This document shows positions 52,861-61,744 of a stretch of 64,000 bases of DNA, piece by piece (positions within the stretch are counted from its first letter, which is position 1; every line of letters begins with the position of its first letter). The notes below the pieces were generated by a model. That model was not told the origin of the DNA, searched no databases, and worked only from the letters and a program-made list of their open reading frames with translations. Location of the stretch: the NCBI RefSeq assembly GCF_024978135.1, contig NZ_JANTEZ010000001.1, forward strand, positions 434,001 to 498,000, written 5' to 3'. A program made the position numbers and the translations under genes. This DNA is from Herbiconiux gentiana (GTDB lineage Bacteria; Actinomycetota; Actinomycetes; Actinomycetales; Microbacteriaceae).

Positions 52861-54225
52861 TCAGGCGCCGGCCTCGAGGTTCTTGGTGGACGGCCGGAAG
52901 CCCGGGTGCGGGCCGGGGAAGCCGAGCCGCTCCCGCAGGGTGAGCGATCGGTCCGGCTGCGTCCACGCGCCCCGGGCCTCCAGCTCGGGCAGCACCAGGG
53001 CGATGAAGTCCTCGTAGGCGCCGGAGTCGCCGAAGGTGGGCTCCAGCAGGAAGCCGTCGAGGTCGGCGGTCTCCGCCGTCTCGATCAGCTCCTCGGCGAC
53101 CTCGGCCGGCGAGCCGGTGATGACGAAGCCCCGCTCCTGCACCCGGAAGGCGTCGAGCACGTCCTGCACCGTGCGGACGCCGGGCATCGACCGGTAGCGG
53201 TCGAGCGGCGTGTGGCCCTGGCCGGTGCCGGCGATGTCCTCGATGGGCATCGAGCGATCGAGCGCCCGGAGGTCGATCCCCGTGAAGCCCGCGAAGAGCA
53301 CCGCGGCGTCGTCCATCGAGAACTGCTCCTCGAGTTCCCGGCGCCGCTCGAGCGCCTCCTGTCGCGTGGGTGCCACGGTGACGGTGACCCCGCTGATGAT
53401 CTTGAGGTCGTGCGGGTCGCGGCCGGCGGCGGCCACGCGCGAGCGGATGTCCGTGGCGGCGATCCGCGCCTGCTCGACGGTCTGGCCCTGGATGAACATG
53501 GCTTCGGCGTTGCGCGCCCCGAAGTCGCGGCCGCGGCCGGACATGCCCGCCTGGAACAGCACCGGCGTGCGCTGCCGACCCGGCGGCACCTTGAACAGGC
53601 CGTGGCTCGAGAAGTGCTCGCTTCGGTAGGCGAGCGGCCGGATGCGCGAGGGGTCGACGAGCGTGTTCGACTCGCGGTCGAACACGACGGCGTCGTCGTC
53701 CCAGACGTCCTCGAGCAGGCTCCGCGCGAGGTCGACGAACTCGTCCGCGACGTCGTAGCGGGCGTCGTGGTCGAAATGGGTGATGCCGAAGAGCTCTTCG
53801 GTCACCTGGGCGGTGCTGCCCGTCACCACGTTCCAGCCGATGTGACCGTTCGTGAAGGCGTCGAGGGTCGCGAAGCGACGGGCCGTGGGGAAGGGCTGCT
53901 CGAGCGACGTCGACGAGGTCACGACGATGCCGAGCGACGGCGCCGCCTGGGAGAGGGCGCTGACGAGCAGCAGCGGGTCGTAGCCCGGGAACAGGATCCC
54001 GTGGGTCAGCACCTCCTCGGGCACCTCGCCGTCGATCTGCGGGTAGCCGTAGCTGTCGGCGAACAGGATGAAGTCGAACCCCGCCGCGTCCAGCGTCTTC
54101 GCGAGGCCGATCCAGTACTCCGGGCTCCCGTAGCGGTCACCGCGACCGTTCGGGTGTCGCCAGGTCGGCACCCCGTTGGAGGGTGTGAGGATCTCGAACA
54201 CGCCGAGGGAGAGAGGCTTGACCAT
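52861..54225 (-). CDS. FMN-dependent monooxygenase, NtaA/SnaA/DmoA family
   Basis: A 454-residue flavin monooxygenase subunit related to, but distinct from, the one at 12841-14211. Shared blocks are LGVFEILTPSNGVPTWRHPNG, FILFADSYGYPQ, TSSTSLEQPFPTARRFATLD, IGWNVVTGSTAQV, LFQAGMSGRGRDFGARNAEAMF and LRERLGFPGPHPG. It needs FMNH2 from a reductase not seen nearby. The upstream region carries a perfect LacI-type palindrome 44 bases before the start, so it likely belongs to the adjacent lacI regulon. Confidence 0.9.
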   Translation of the reverse strand: MVKPLSLGVFEILTPSNGVPTWRHPNGRGDRYGSPEYWIGLAKTLDAAGFDFILFADSYGYPQIDGEVPEEVLTHGILFPGYDPLLLVSALSQAAPSLGIVVTSSTSLEQPFPTARRFATLDAFTNGHIGWNVVTGSTAQVTEELFGITHFDHDARYDVADEFVDLARSLLEDVWDDDAVVFDRESNTLVDPSRIRPLAYRSEHFSSHGLFKVPPGRQRTPVLFQAGMSGRGRDFGARNAEAMFIQGQTVEQARIAATDIRSRVAAAGRDPHDLKIISGVTVTVAPTRQEALERRRELEEQFSMDDAAVLFAGFTGIDLRALDRSMPIEDIAGTGQGHTPLDRYRSMPGVRTVQDVLDAFRVQERGFVITGSPAEVAEELIETAETADLDGFLLEPTFGDSGAYEDFIALVLPELEARGAWTQPDRSLTLRERLGFPGPHPGFRPSTKNLEAGA

Positions 54226-54268
54226 CCCCCCAGCATCGTCGAGCGCGAGGCGGCGCCGGAAGGAGCGC

Positions 54269-54280
54269 TAAAACGTTTTA
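54269..54280. promoter_or_regulatory. LacI-type operator 1
   Basis: A perfect 12-bp palindrome TAAAACGTTTTA with the central CG typical of LacI/GalR operators. It lies upstream of the monooxygenase and overlaps the stop codon of the lacI gene. A near-identical copy lies at 59275-59286, before the binding-protein operon. Confidence 0.75.
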
Positions 54281-55306
54281 CACAGTTGTAACGCGGCGCG
54301 TCGAGCCCCGACGCACGAGGTTCACGGGGAAGACCTCGACCCGGGGTGCTCCTCCGTTCGCGACGCGGTCGACGAGCTGCTCGAAGGCGCTCCGCGCCAT
54401 GGCTGCGGCGTCCTGGCGCAGCGTGGTGAGCCCGGGGGTGATGCGCGAGGCCCAGCTGATGTCGTCGAATCCGCAGATGAGCAGGTCGTCGGGGACGACC
54501 CGGCCGAGGTCGTGGCACTCGAAGAGGGCGCCGATGGCCTGGTTGTCGGTGCAGGCGAAGAGCGCGTCGATCTCGGGGTGCTGCGCGAGCATCCGTCGCA
54601 CGCCCTCGCGGCCGCCCTCGAAGGAGTAGGGGGCGGTCACCCGGTGCAGCCGGGACGGGTCGATCCCCCGGTCGGACAGGCCCGCCGAGAAGCCGGCGCC
54701 GCGCTGCGTGGCGGTGGTCAGGGTGCCCGGGCCCGCGAGCAGACCGAAGACGGTGCCACCCGCCTCCACCAGGTGCTCGGCGGCGGCGCGCCCGCCCCCG
54801 ACGTTGTCGGAGTGGACTCCGCCGATGCCCGGCAGGTCGAAGCCCTCGTCGACCGCGACGATCGGCAGCCCGTGCGGGAACGCCGGATCGGACGCCGTGG
54901 CTCTCGGGTTGGTGGAGAACAGCAGCACGCCGTCGACCGAGCCGGCGAGCCTCGTCAGCGAGGCGGCCTCGCGGCCGGCATCGAACGCCGTGTTGACGAG
55001 CGAGAGCTGGAAGCCGGACTCGTCGGCCAGGCCCTCGATGACGCCGACCATGCCCGCCCAGAACGGATTGGTCACGTCGGGGATGACGAGACCGATGCTC
55101 TGGTGCAGCCCGGTTCGGAGCGACCGGGCGACGCCGTTCGGGCGGTAGCCGAGCTCGGCGGCCGACCGCCGCACCCGCTCGATCGCGCCGGGGCCCACCC
55201 GGCGTGCCCCGGTCAACGCGTTGCTCGCGGTGGCGATGCTCACCTGCGCCCGTTCGGCGACGTCGCGGAGCGTGACCGGGCCGCTGCCGGCCGGTTCGAT
55301 CTTCAT
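54278..55306 (-). CDS. LacI-family transcriptional repressor
   Basis: A 342-residue regulator. The N-terminal HTH and hinge read TLRDVAERAQVSIATASNAL then ARRVGPGAIERVRRSAAELGYRPNGVARSLR. The periplasmic-binding-protein-like sensor has IGLVIPDVTNPFWAGMVGVIE and DALFACTDNQAIGAL. Family members leave DNA when a small molecule binds. It begins ten bases after the permease gene, as the last gene of the ABC operon. The palindromes at 54269 and 59275 are probable operators, which would also give autoregulation. Confidence 0.93.
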   Translation of the reverse strand: MKIEPAGSGPVTLRDVAERAQVSIATASNALTGARRVGPGAIERVRRSAAELGYRPNGVARSLRTGLHQSIGLVIPDVTNPFWAGMVGVIEGLADESGFQLSLVNTAFDAGREAASLTRLAGSVDGVLLFSTNPRATASDPAFPHGLPIVAVDEGFDLPGIGGVHSDNVGGGRAAAEHLVEAGGTVFGLLAGPGTLTTATQRGAGFSAGLSDRGIDPSRLHRVTAPYSFEGGREGVRRMLAQHPEIDALFACTDNQAIGALFECHDLGRVVPDDLLICGFDDISWASRITPGLTTLRQDAAAMARSAFEQLVDRVANGGAPRVEVFPVNLVRRGSTRRVTTV

Positions 55307-55316
55307 ACGCCGAACG

Positions 55317-56128
55317 CTACCAGCGCACGATCAGCCGTTCGAGGAGGCCGACGAGACCGAGCAGCGCGAGGGTCGTCAGCGCCGAGAAGAAGATCGCCGC
55401 CCACATCTGCGGGAGGTTCAGATAGGTGGTCGCCATCACGATCACCGCACCGATGCCCTTGCTCGACCCGGTGAACTCGGACACCACGGCACCGATGACG
55501 GCCGCGGTCACCGAGAGCCGCGCGCCGGCGAACAGGTACGGGAGGCTCGACGGCACGCGCAACCGGAAGAAGATCTCCGTCTTCGACGCCGACATCGCGT
55601 CGAAGACCTCGAGGGCCTGCGGATCGACGGCGCGGAGCCCCGTGATCGAGTTGATCAGGGTGGGGAAGAACGCGCTGAGCGCCGCGACGATGACGTGCGG
55701 GATCTGGTTGAACCCGAACGCCACCACGAGAGCCGGGGCGATCGCGACGATGGGCGTGACGTTCAGCAGCAGGGCGACGGGCATGATCGCGGCCCGGAGG
55801 AAGCGGAAGTGCACGATCGCCGACGCCAGTAGGAGCGCCACCGCGACCCCGATGACGAAGCCGAGGAGCGCCGCCTGCAGCGTCACGGCCAGGTTCTCGA
55901 GGTAGAACTCCGGCCGCCCCGCGATGTCGGCGATCACGTCCTGCATCGGCGGGAGCACGCTCTTGAAGGTCGCCGCCGCCCACTGCCAGGCGATGGCGAG
56001 CAGCACGAACAGCAGCAGCGGCGCACCGACCGTGAGCAGCGCCCCACCGGTGCGGGGCGACAGGCGGCGTCGGCTGCGGGCGAGGGGCACCGCGCTCACC
56101 GCGGGGTTCAGCGGATCGATTCCGACGG

Positions 56129-56132
<4 letters not shown>
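55317..56132 (-). CDS. ABC transporter permease (SsuC/TauC/ThiX type)
   Basis: A 271-residue permease with about six helices and the EAA loop EVFDAMSASKTEIFFRLRVPSSLPYLFAG. This class transports sulfonates, taurine, nitrate-like anions or pyrimidine precursors. Its start overlaps the ATPase stop by four bases. It works with the ATPase and the NMT1-like binding protein of the same operon. Confidence 0.93.
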
Positions 56133-56943
<811 letters not shown>

Positions 56944-56947
<4 letters not shown>

Positions 56948-58026
56948 GCGGCGTCCTTCCGATGGGTGGTGGTCGAGAACGAGGGGCCGAGCACGACGAT
57001 CTTGCCGAAGAACGCGTCGGACTCCAGCCGCGCCTCGGCCGCGGGCAGCTGCTCGAACGGCCAGACGCTGTCGAGCACCACGTCGAAGCGGCCCGACCCG
57101 AAGCCGGCGACGGCCGAGGCCATGTCCGCCCGGCTGTAGCTGCCGTGGCCGATGATGCTGCGGCCGCGCTGATAGAGATCGGGCAGATGAAGTTCGGTGT
57201 CGAGGCCGTCGGTGGTGCCGGAGAGCACGACGCGGCCACCCGCCCGGGTGGCCCGCAGGGCCTGCCCGAGGAAGCGCCCGCCCACATGGTCCCAGACGAG
57301 GTCGGCACCCCGGCCACCGGTGAGCGACAGCACCTCGGCGACCCAGTCGTCGGTGGCCGAGCGGTCGATCACCCGCACCCGGCCATCGCGTCCGGCCCGC
57401 TCCTTCTTGGCGGCACCCGAGACGAGGGCGATCACCTCGGCCCCGTGGGCGAGCGCGATCTGGATGCCCGCCGCGCCGAGGCCCGACCCGGCGCCCGGGA
57501 TGACCACGGTCTCCCCCGAACGCAGGCGTCCGGCCCCTAGGAGCCCACGCCAGGCGGACGCCCCCGCCACCGGCACGGCGGCGAAGCGGGCGAGGGAATC
57601 CTGGTCGTCGAGGGCGACGTCGACCACGGTGCAGTTGCGCTCGGGCACCGTGACGAGCTCCGCCATGCCGCCGTCCCGCGTCGAGCCGATCGTCTGGAAC
57701 GCGTCGCAGTAGGTGGGGGTCTCGGCCAGGCACAGGGCGCACTCGCCGCAGCTGACCACGGGGTCCACCAGCACGACCGCGCCGAGCAGGTCGCCCGGGG
57801 TGCCGGCTCCGACGGCCACCACCTCGCCGATCAGGTCCATGCCCGCCACGTGCGGCACGGACATGCCCGGGATGACGGGTTCGCGCCGCTGGAGGACGTC
57901 GAGGCGGTTGAGCGCCACCGCGAGCATCCGCACCACCACCTCGTCGTCGGCCGGCTCGGGTGGGGCGACCTCGGTCAGCCTCCGCACCTCCGGCCCGCCG
58001 AAACCGGTCTGGAGCCACGCTCTCAC
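56944..58026 (-). CDS. Zinc-type alcohol dehydrogenase / quinone oxidoreductase-like
   Basis: A 360-residue medium-chain dehydrogenase. The structural-zinc cysteines are in CGECALCLAETPTYC. Catalytic-site elements include HVAGMDLIGEVVAVG, and the Rossmann motif is GAGSGLGAAGIQIA. It probably oxidises or reduces an alcohol or aldehyde derived from the imported compound. GTG 58026 overlaps the TGA of the binding-protein gene (GTGA), placing it second in the ABC operon, an unusual insertion of an enzyme between binding protein and ATPase. Confidence 0.88.
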
Positions 58027-59141
58027 GGAGCGGGCCAGATCAACTCGGTGCCGTCGTGGATCGCCTCGATGAAGCTCGGGTCGATCGCCGCCGCCACGTC
58101 GGGCTTCGCCTTCACGAGATCGAACTGCACCAGCATGTCGGCCTCCGCTGTCCACTGCTCGACCGTCTCGCCGCCAATGGGCAGACCGTCGGGCTGGCTC
58201 TCGTCGATCAGCCCCACCTCGGTGGCCCAGCGGGCGCGGCTGGACTCGAGGTCGTAGCCGGCGTCGGAGAGCGCCTCGGCGTAGGACAGCGCTTCGTCGA
58301 GGTTCGCGTCCGACTCGTTGATCCAGTCGTACGAGTAGAGGCTGGCCCGCAGGAAGTCCTCGACCGCGGTCGGGTGCTCCTCCTTGAACGTGTTGTTGAC
58401 GATCTGCGTGTTGAAGGCCGACTCGATGCCGTACTCGGCCGGGTCCCACTCCGTGATGTCGAAGCCCTGCGCCTTCAGCGCCAGCGGCTCGTTCGACTTG
58501 TAGCCGGTGAGCGCCTGCACCTGGTCGTTCGGGAGGATCGTCGGGTCGTAGCCGACCGAGACCCAGTTGATCGTCGTCGGGTCGACGCCCTCCTCGAGGA
58601 ACATGGCCTGGATCTGGGGCGGGATGGCGCCCTTGTAGCCGGCGGTCAGGCCGCTGAAGTCGGCCAGCGAGGCCGGCCCGCCGTCGGTCATCGTCATGAG
58701 CGTGATCGCCACGGTGTTGCCGTAGGTGGCGACACCCGAGATGTCCGCACCGTTGTCGATCGCGACCAGCACGTCGGAGGGGCTGCCCACGCCGGCGAAC
58801 TGGGCGGTGCCCGCGCTGACGAGTTGGGCGTTGTTCGAACCGGGCTGCAGCGTGACGTCGAGGCAGAGGTCCTCGAAGACCCCGCGTTCCTTCGCCGTGA
58901 TCACGTCGAGCAGCCCGGCGGAGGCGACGTAGCCGAACGACGTGAGGAACGTGATGGGGCCGGCCGCCCGGTTCTCGGCGCAGCGCTCGGCGCTGATCAG
59001 GTCGCTGCCGGCGGACGCCGAGGCGGTCGATTCCGACGCGGTGCTCGATCCCGAGCATCCGGCCAGCAACAGGACCGAGGCGGCGGAGAGCGCGGCGAGT
59101 GCCGTGACGGGTGCGGTCTTCGTGAGCGGTGCAGGTGACAT
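58023..59141 (-). CDS. ABC substrate-binding lipoprotein, NMT1/THI5-like
   Basis: A 372-residue binding protein of the SsuA/THI5-like family, with a lipoprotein signal (LSAASVLLLAGC). The fold-typical start is ITFLTSFGYVASAGLLDVITAKERGVFED, and the ligand-loop region reads QLVSAGTAQFAGVGSPSDVLVAIDNGADI. Relatives bind hydroxymethylpyrimidine, riboflavin precursors or sulfonates. ATG 59141 lies six bases after GGAAGG; the open frame upstream is unsupported. It is the first gene of the five-gene operon SBP-dehydrogenase-ATPase-permease-lacI. Confidence 0.92.
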   Translation of the reverse strand: MSPAPLTKTAPVTALAALSAASVLLLAGCSGSSTASESTASASAGSDLISAERCAENRAAGPITFLTSFGYVASAGLLDVITAKERGVFEDLCLDVTLQPGSNNAQLVSAGTAQFAGVGSPSDVLVAIDNGADISGVATYGNTVAITLMTMTDGGPASLADFSGLTAGYKGAIPPQIQAMFLEEGVDPTTINWVSVGYDPTILPNDQVQALTGYKSNEPLALKAQGFDITEWDPAEYGIESAFNTQIVNNTFKEEHPTAVEDFLRASLYSYDWINESDANLDEALSYAEALSDAGYDLESSRARWATEVGLIDESQPDGLPIGGETVEQWTAEADMLVQFDLVKAKPDVAAAIDPSFIEAIHDGTELIWPAP

Positions 59142-59274
59142 ACGAGGCCTTCCGGAGGGCGCCGGGGAGATCCCGGCTGACTGAGGGGGGAATTTCGTGG
59201 AGCCGGCGTGCCCGTGATGGAGCTGCAGGAGCGATCGCGTGTTCGGCACACTAACAACACCCCGGGCCCGGATG

Positions 59275-59286
59275 TAAATCGTTTTA
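59275..59286. promoter_or_regulatory. LacI-type operator 2
   Basis: TAAATCGTTTTA, one base different from the perfect palindrome at 54269-54280, about 130 bases upstream of the binding-protein start in an AT-rich stretch. A likely second site for the LacI protein encoded at the end of this operon. Confidence 0.65.
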
Positions 59287-59362
59287 TTTCGAGCGTGTAA
59301 AAGGTAGATCACGGGCACTTTGCGCCGCCCGCCCCACGGGCGTCGTGGCGCAGGGTGGGGTG

Positions 59363-59785
59363 ATGGACGAGACCGAGAGCACCCGATACGGAGCAGCGAG
59401 CCCGGAGGCCGCCGCCTCGGCCGCCCTCGCCGAGCACCTCGGCACGCCGCTCCGGCCGCGACGGCTGACCCTTCCCGACGGAACCTCGGTCGAGGTCGAG
59501 GCGATGGACTCGGAGGGCACGGTGATCGCTCAGTACGTGCTGAACGGCGGCGCCGTGAAGTCGAGCCTCCGCAACAAGGTCGCGGCCGATCTGTTCAAGC
59601 TCGTCTGGGTGCGTCACGCCCTGGCACCGGATGCGCGCGCGGTGCTCTGTGTCAGCCCGACGGTCGCCGCCGTGCTCGGTCGGCGCGGCTGGCTCAGCGC
59701 CGCGGCACGCGACCTCCGCATCACGGTGGTCGTGCTGCTCGAATCCGGCCGGATCGAGGAGCTGTCCTCTCCCCCGGGGCCGTAA
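59363..59785 (+). CDS. Hypothetical protein
   Basis: A 140-residue soluble protein without a recognised family. Patterns include LTLPDGTSVEVEAMDSEG, NKVAADLFKLVWVRHAL and a hydrophobic beta-like end (RITVVVLLESGRIEEL). The alternation of a conserved Asp/Glu and Lys around GTVIAQY resembles some nuclease-like folds, but the evidence is too thin to name one. ATG 59363 follows AGGGTGGGG. It is divergent from the LacI-controlled operon and precedes the RutA-like gene by 134 bases. Confidence 0.6.
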   Translation: MDETESTRYGAASPEAAASAALAEHLGTPLRPRRLTLPDGTSVEVEAMDSEGTVIAQYVLNGGAVKSSLRNKVAADLFKLVWVRHALAPDARAVLCVSPTVAAVLGRRGWLSAAARDLRITVVVLLESGRIEELSSPPGP

Positions 59786-59919
59786 TCCGCCCGTAACGAT
59801 CGGTTCCTATACTCGGTCCCAGGCTGGACTCCGCGACGCAACCCCGGTTCGCATCGCACGCTTCCCACCGTGTCCTGGTTCGTCGGCGTCCGCCGGCGCA
59901 CTCGAACTGGAGGAGCATC
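59786..59919 (+). promoter_or_regulatory. Promoter and possible structured leader of RutA-like operon
   Basis: A good -10 hexamer TATACT lies at 59809-59814, without a clear -35. The predicted leader of about 100 bases contains complementary arms CCAGG (59819-59823) and CCTGG (59874-59878) and several C/G-rich internal stems, then GGAGGAG before the ATG at 59920. It could be an RNA switch, but I do not recognise the class. Confidence 0.4.
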
Positions 59920-60987
59920 ATGTCCGCATCACCCCGGGAGTACGGCGTCTTCCTGCCGAACGCCGCCGGCGGCTGGCTGGTCTCGACGACCGCGCCGTAC
60001 CCGCCCGCCGACTACGACCACAACAAGCAGATCGCCCGGGTGGCCGAGGAGATCGGCCTTGACTTCGTGATGGCCATGGCCAAGTGGCGCGGCTTCGGCG
60101 GCGCGACCGACCACTGGGGCGAGACCATCGAGTCGATGACCATGATGGCCGGCATCGCCGAGGCCACCGAGCGGGTGAAGATCTGGGCGACCGTGCACGC
60201 GAACATGCAGAACCCCGCCTTCGCCGCCAAGGTCTTCACCACGCTGCAGCAGATCAGTCACGGCCGGGCCGGGATGAACATCGTGAACGGCTCCTACGCC
60301 GACGAGTTCGAGCAGATGGGCATCTGGGACGCGGGGATGACCAAGGAGGAGCGCTACCGGATGACGTCGGAGTGGGCCGAGCTCGTCACGCGGCTCTGGA
60401 GCGAGGACTCCGTGACGCACGCCGGCGAGTTCTACACGCTCACCGACTGCCAGTCCCGGCCGCATCCGGAGACGAGGCCCGAGATCATCAACGCCGCGAC
60501 CTCGCCGGCCGGGCGGGTCTTCCAGGCGCAGTACGCCGACGGGGCGTTCCTCGGCGCCGACACGCTCGAGGACATGAGGATCTCGTCGCTGGACGTGCAC
60601 GACCGTGCCGCCGCGCTCGGCCGATCGGTCAAGACCTACGCGATGCTCACCGTCGTGCTCGGTGACACGGATGCGGAGGCCGCCGCCCGGGCCACGGAGT
60701 ACGGCCGCGGGATCGACCGGGTCGCACTGGCGAACATGCGCAGGTCGTGGGGCATGCCCGAGGAGCGGGCGCTCGCCTGGGCGGAGGGAGCCGACGGGGA
60801 GCAGGCGTTCCAGACCGTGTACGTGGCGGGGGGTCCGTCCCGGGTGGTCGAGCACATCAGCACCGTCATGGACACGGCCGAGCTCGACGGGTTGATGCTG
60901 ATCTTCCCCGACTATCTGGCCGATCTGCCCGCGTTCGGCGAGGCCGTGCTGCCGGCGCTGCGCGATCTCGAGGCGGTGCGGGCGTGA
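59920..60987 (+). CDS. RutA-like flavin monooxygenase
   Basis: A 355-residue luciferase-like monooxygenase. The blocks YGVFLPNAAGGWLVS, MAKWRGFGGATDHWGETIES, GRAGMNIVNGSY and YADEFEQMGIWD resemble pyrimidine monooxygenase RutA, which opens the uracil ring with FMNH2 and oxygen to give ureidoacrylate. It is followed by a RutB-like hydrolase, strengthening that reading. A different cyclic amide could be the true substrate. ATG 59920 follows GGAGGAG. Confidence 0.85.
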   Translation: MSASPREYGVFLPNAAGGWLVSTTAPYPPADYDHNKQIARVAEEIGLDFVMAMAKWRGFGGATDHWGETIESMTMMAGIAEATERVKIWATVHANMQNPAFAAKVFTTLQQISHGRAGMNIVNGSYADEFEQMGIWDAGMTKEERYRMTSEWAELVTRLWSEDSVTHAGEFYTLTDCQSRPHPETRPEIINAATSPAGRVFQAQYADGAFLGADTLEDMRISSLDVHDRAAALGRSVKTYAMLTVVLGDTDAEAAARATEYGRGIDRVALANMRRSWGMPEERALAWAEGADGEQAFQTVYVAGGPSRVVEHISTVMDTAELDGLMLIFPDYLADLPAFGEAVLPALRDLEAVRA

Positions 60988-61075
60988 GCGGCGTGGGCTC
61001 GGCGGGCACGGGCGAGGCGGGCACGGGCGGCGTGGGCTCGCCGGTGTGGGCGGGGCGGGCATGAGCGGCGTGGGC
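60985..61075. repeat. GC-rich direct repeats between RutA-like and RutB-like genes
   Basis: Repeated GAGCGGCGTGGGC and GGCGGGCACGGGCG units fill the 73-base gap and run into the first codons of the hydrolase gene. The two TGAGCGGCGTGGGC copies are about 75 bases apart. Confidence 0.7.
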
Positions 61076-61744
61076 GGGGCGGATGCTCGGGACGCCGTGC
61101 TGCGGGTGGAGGACGTGCGCGCTGCGGCACTGCGCGCGGCCGGGCATCCGGTGCTCGTGGTCGTCGACGTGCAGCGCGACTTCGCCGACCCGGAGCTGCT
61201 GGCCGGCTGGGGTGTCGACGACGCGGGACTGGCCGCCGTCGACGCCGCCATCACGCGCTGCGACGAGCTGGTCTCGGCCGCACGGCGACTCGACGTGCCC
61301 GTGGTCTGGGTCGAACTCGCCTACGACCCCGCCCGGCCGTGGCGGGCCAGCGCCTGGCTGCAGACGGGTGACCCCGACTCCCCCACCGACTCCTTCCCGT
61401 GCGTGGCGGGCAGCGCGGGGGCCGACTGGTGGCGCCTGGATCCGGCACCGGGAGAGGCCCGGGTGCGCAAGCGCTTCTACAGCGGGTTCGCCGACACCTC
61501 GCTCGCCGCTGTGCTCGAGGAGCTGCAGGCCGGCTGGCTGGTGGTCGCCGGGCTGACGACCGAGTGCTGCGTGCAGGCGACGGCGACGGACGCGGTGCAG
61601 CACGACCTGCCCGTCGTCGTCGCCCGGGACGCGACCGCCGCCTACAGCGTCGCGCTGCACGACGCGGCGCTCGCGAGTCTTGCGCTGAACGTCGCCGACG
61701 TGCGGGGCAGCTCGGAGATCGAAGCGCTCTGGAGCCCCGCATGA
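61061..61744 (+). CDS. Isochorismatase-fold cysteine hydrolase, RutB-like
   Basis: A 227-residue hydrolase with the full triad of its family: Asp in VVVDVQRDF (about residue 34), Lys in VRKRFYSGF (about 138) and Cys in TTECCVQAT (about 170). RutB and related enzymes cleave ureidoacrylate or other amides; the KxRYSGF-like block is also seen in RutB. It lies between the RutA-like gene and a third monooxygenase, whose ATG overlaps its stop. The start is uncertain: ATG 61061 is used, GTG 61046 is in frame. Confidence 0.88.
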   Translation: MSGVGGADARDAVLRVEDVRAAALRAAGHPVLVVVDVQRDFADPELLAGWGVDDAGLAAVDAAITRCDELVSAARRLDVPVVWVELAYDPARPWRASAWLQTGDPDSPTDSFPCVAGSAGADWWRLDPAPGEARVRKRFYSGFADTSLAAVLEELQAGWLVVAGLTTECCVQATATDAVQHDLPVVVARDATAAYSVALHDAALASLALNVADVRGSSEIEALWSPA

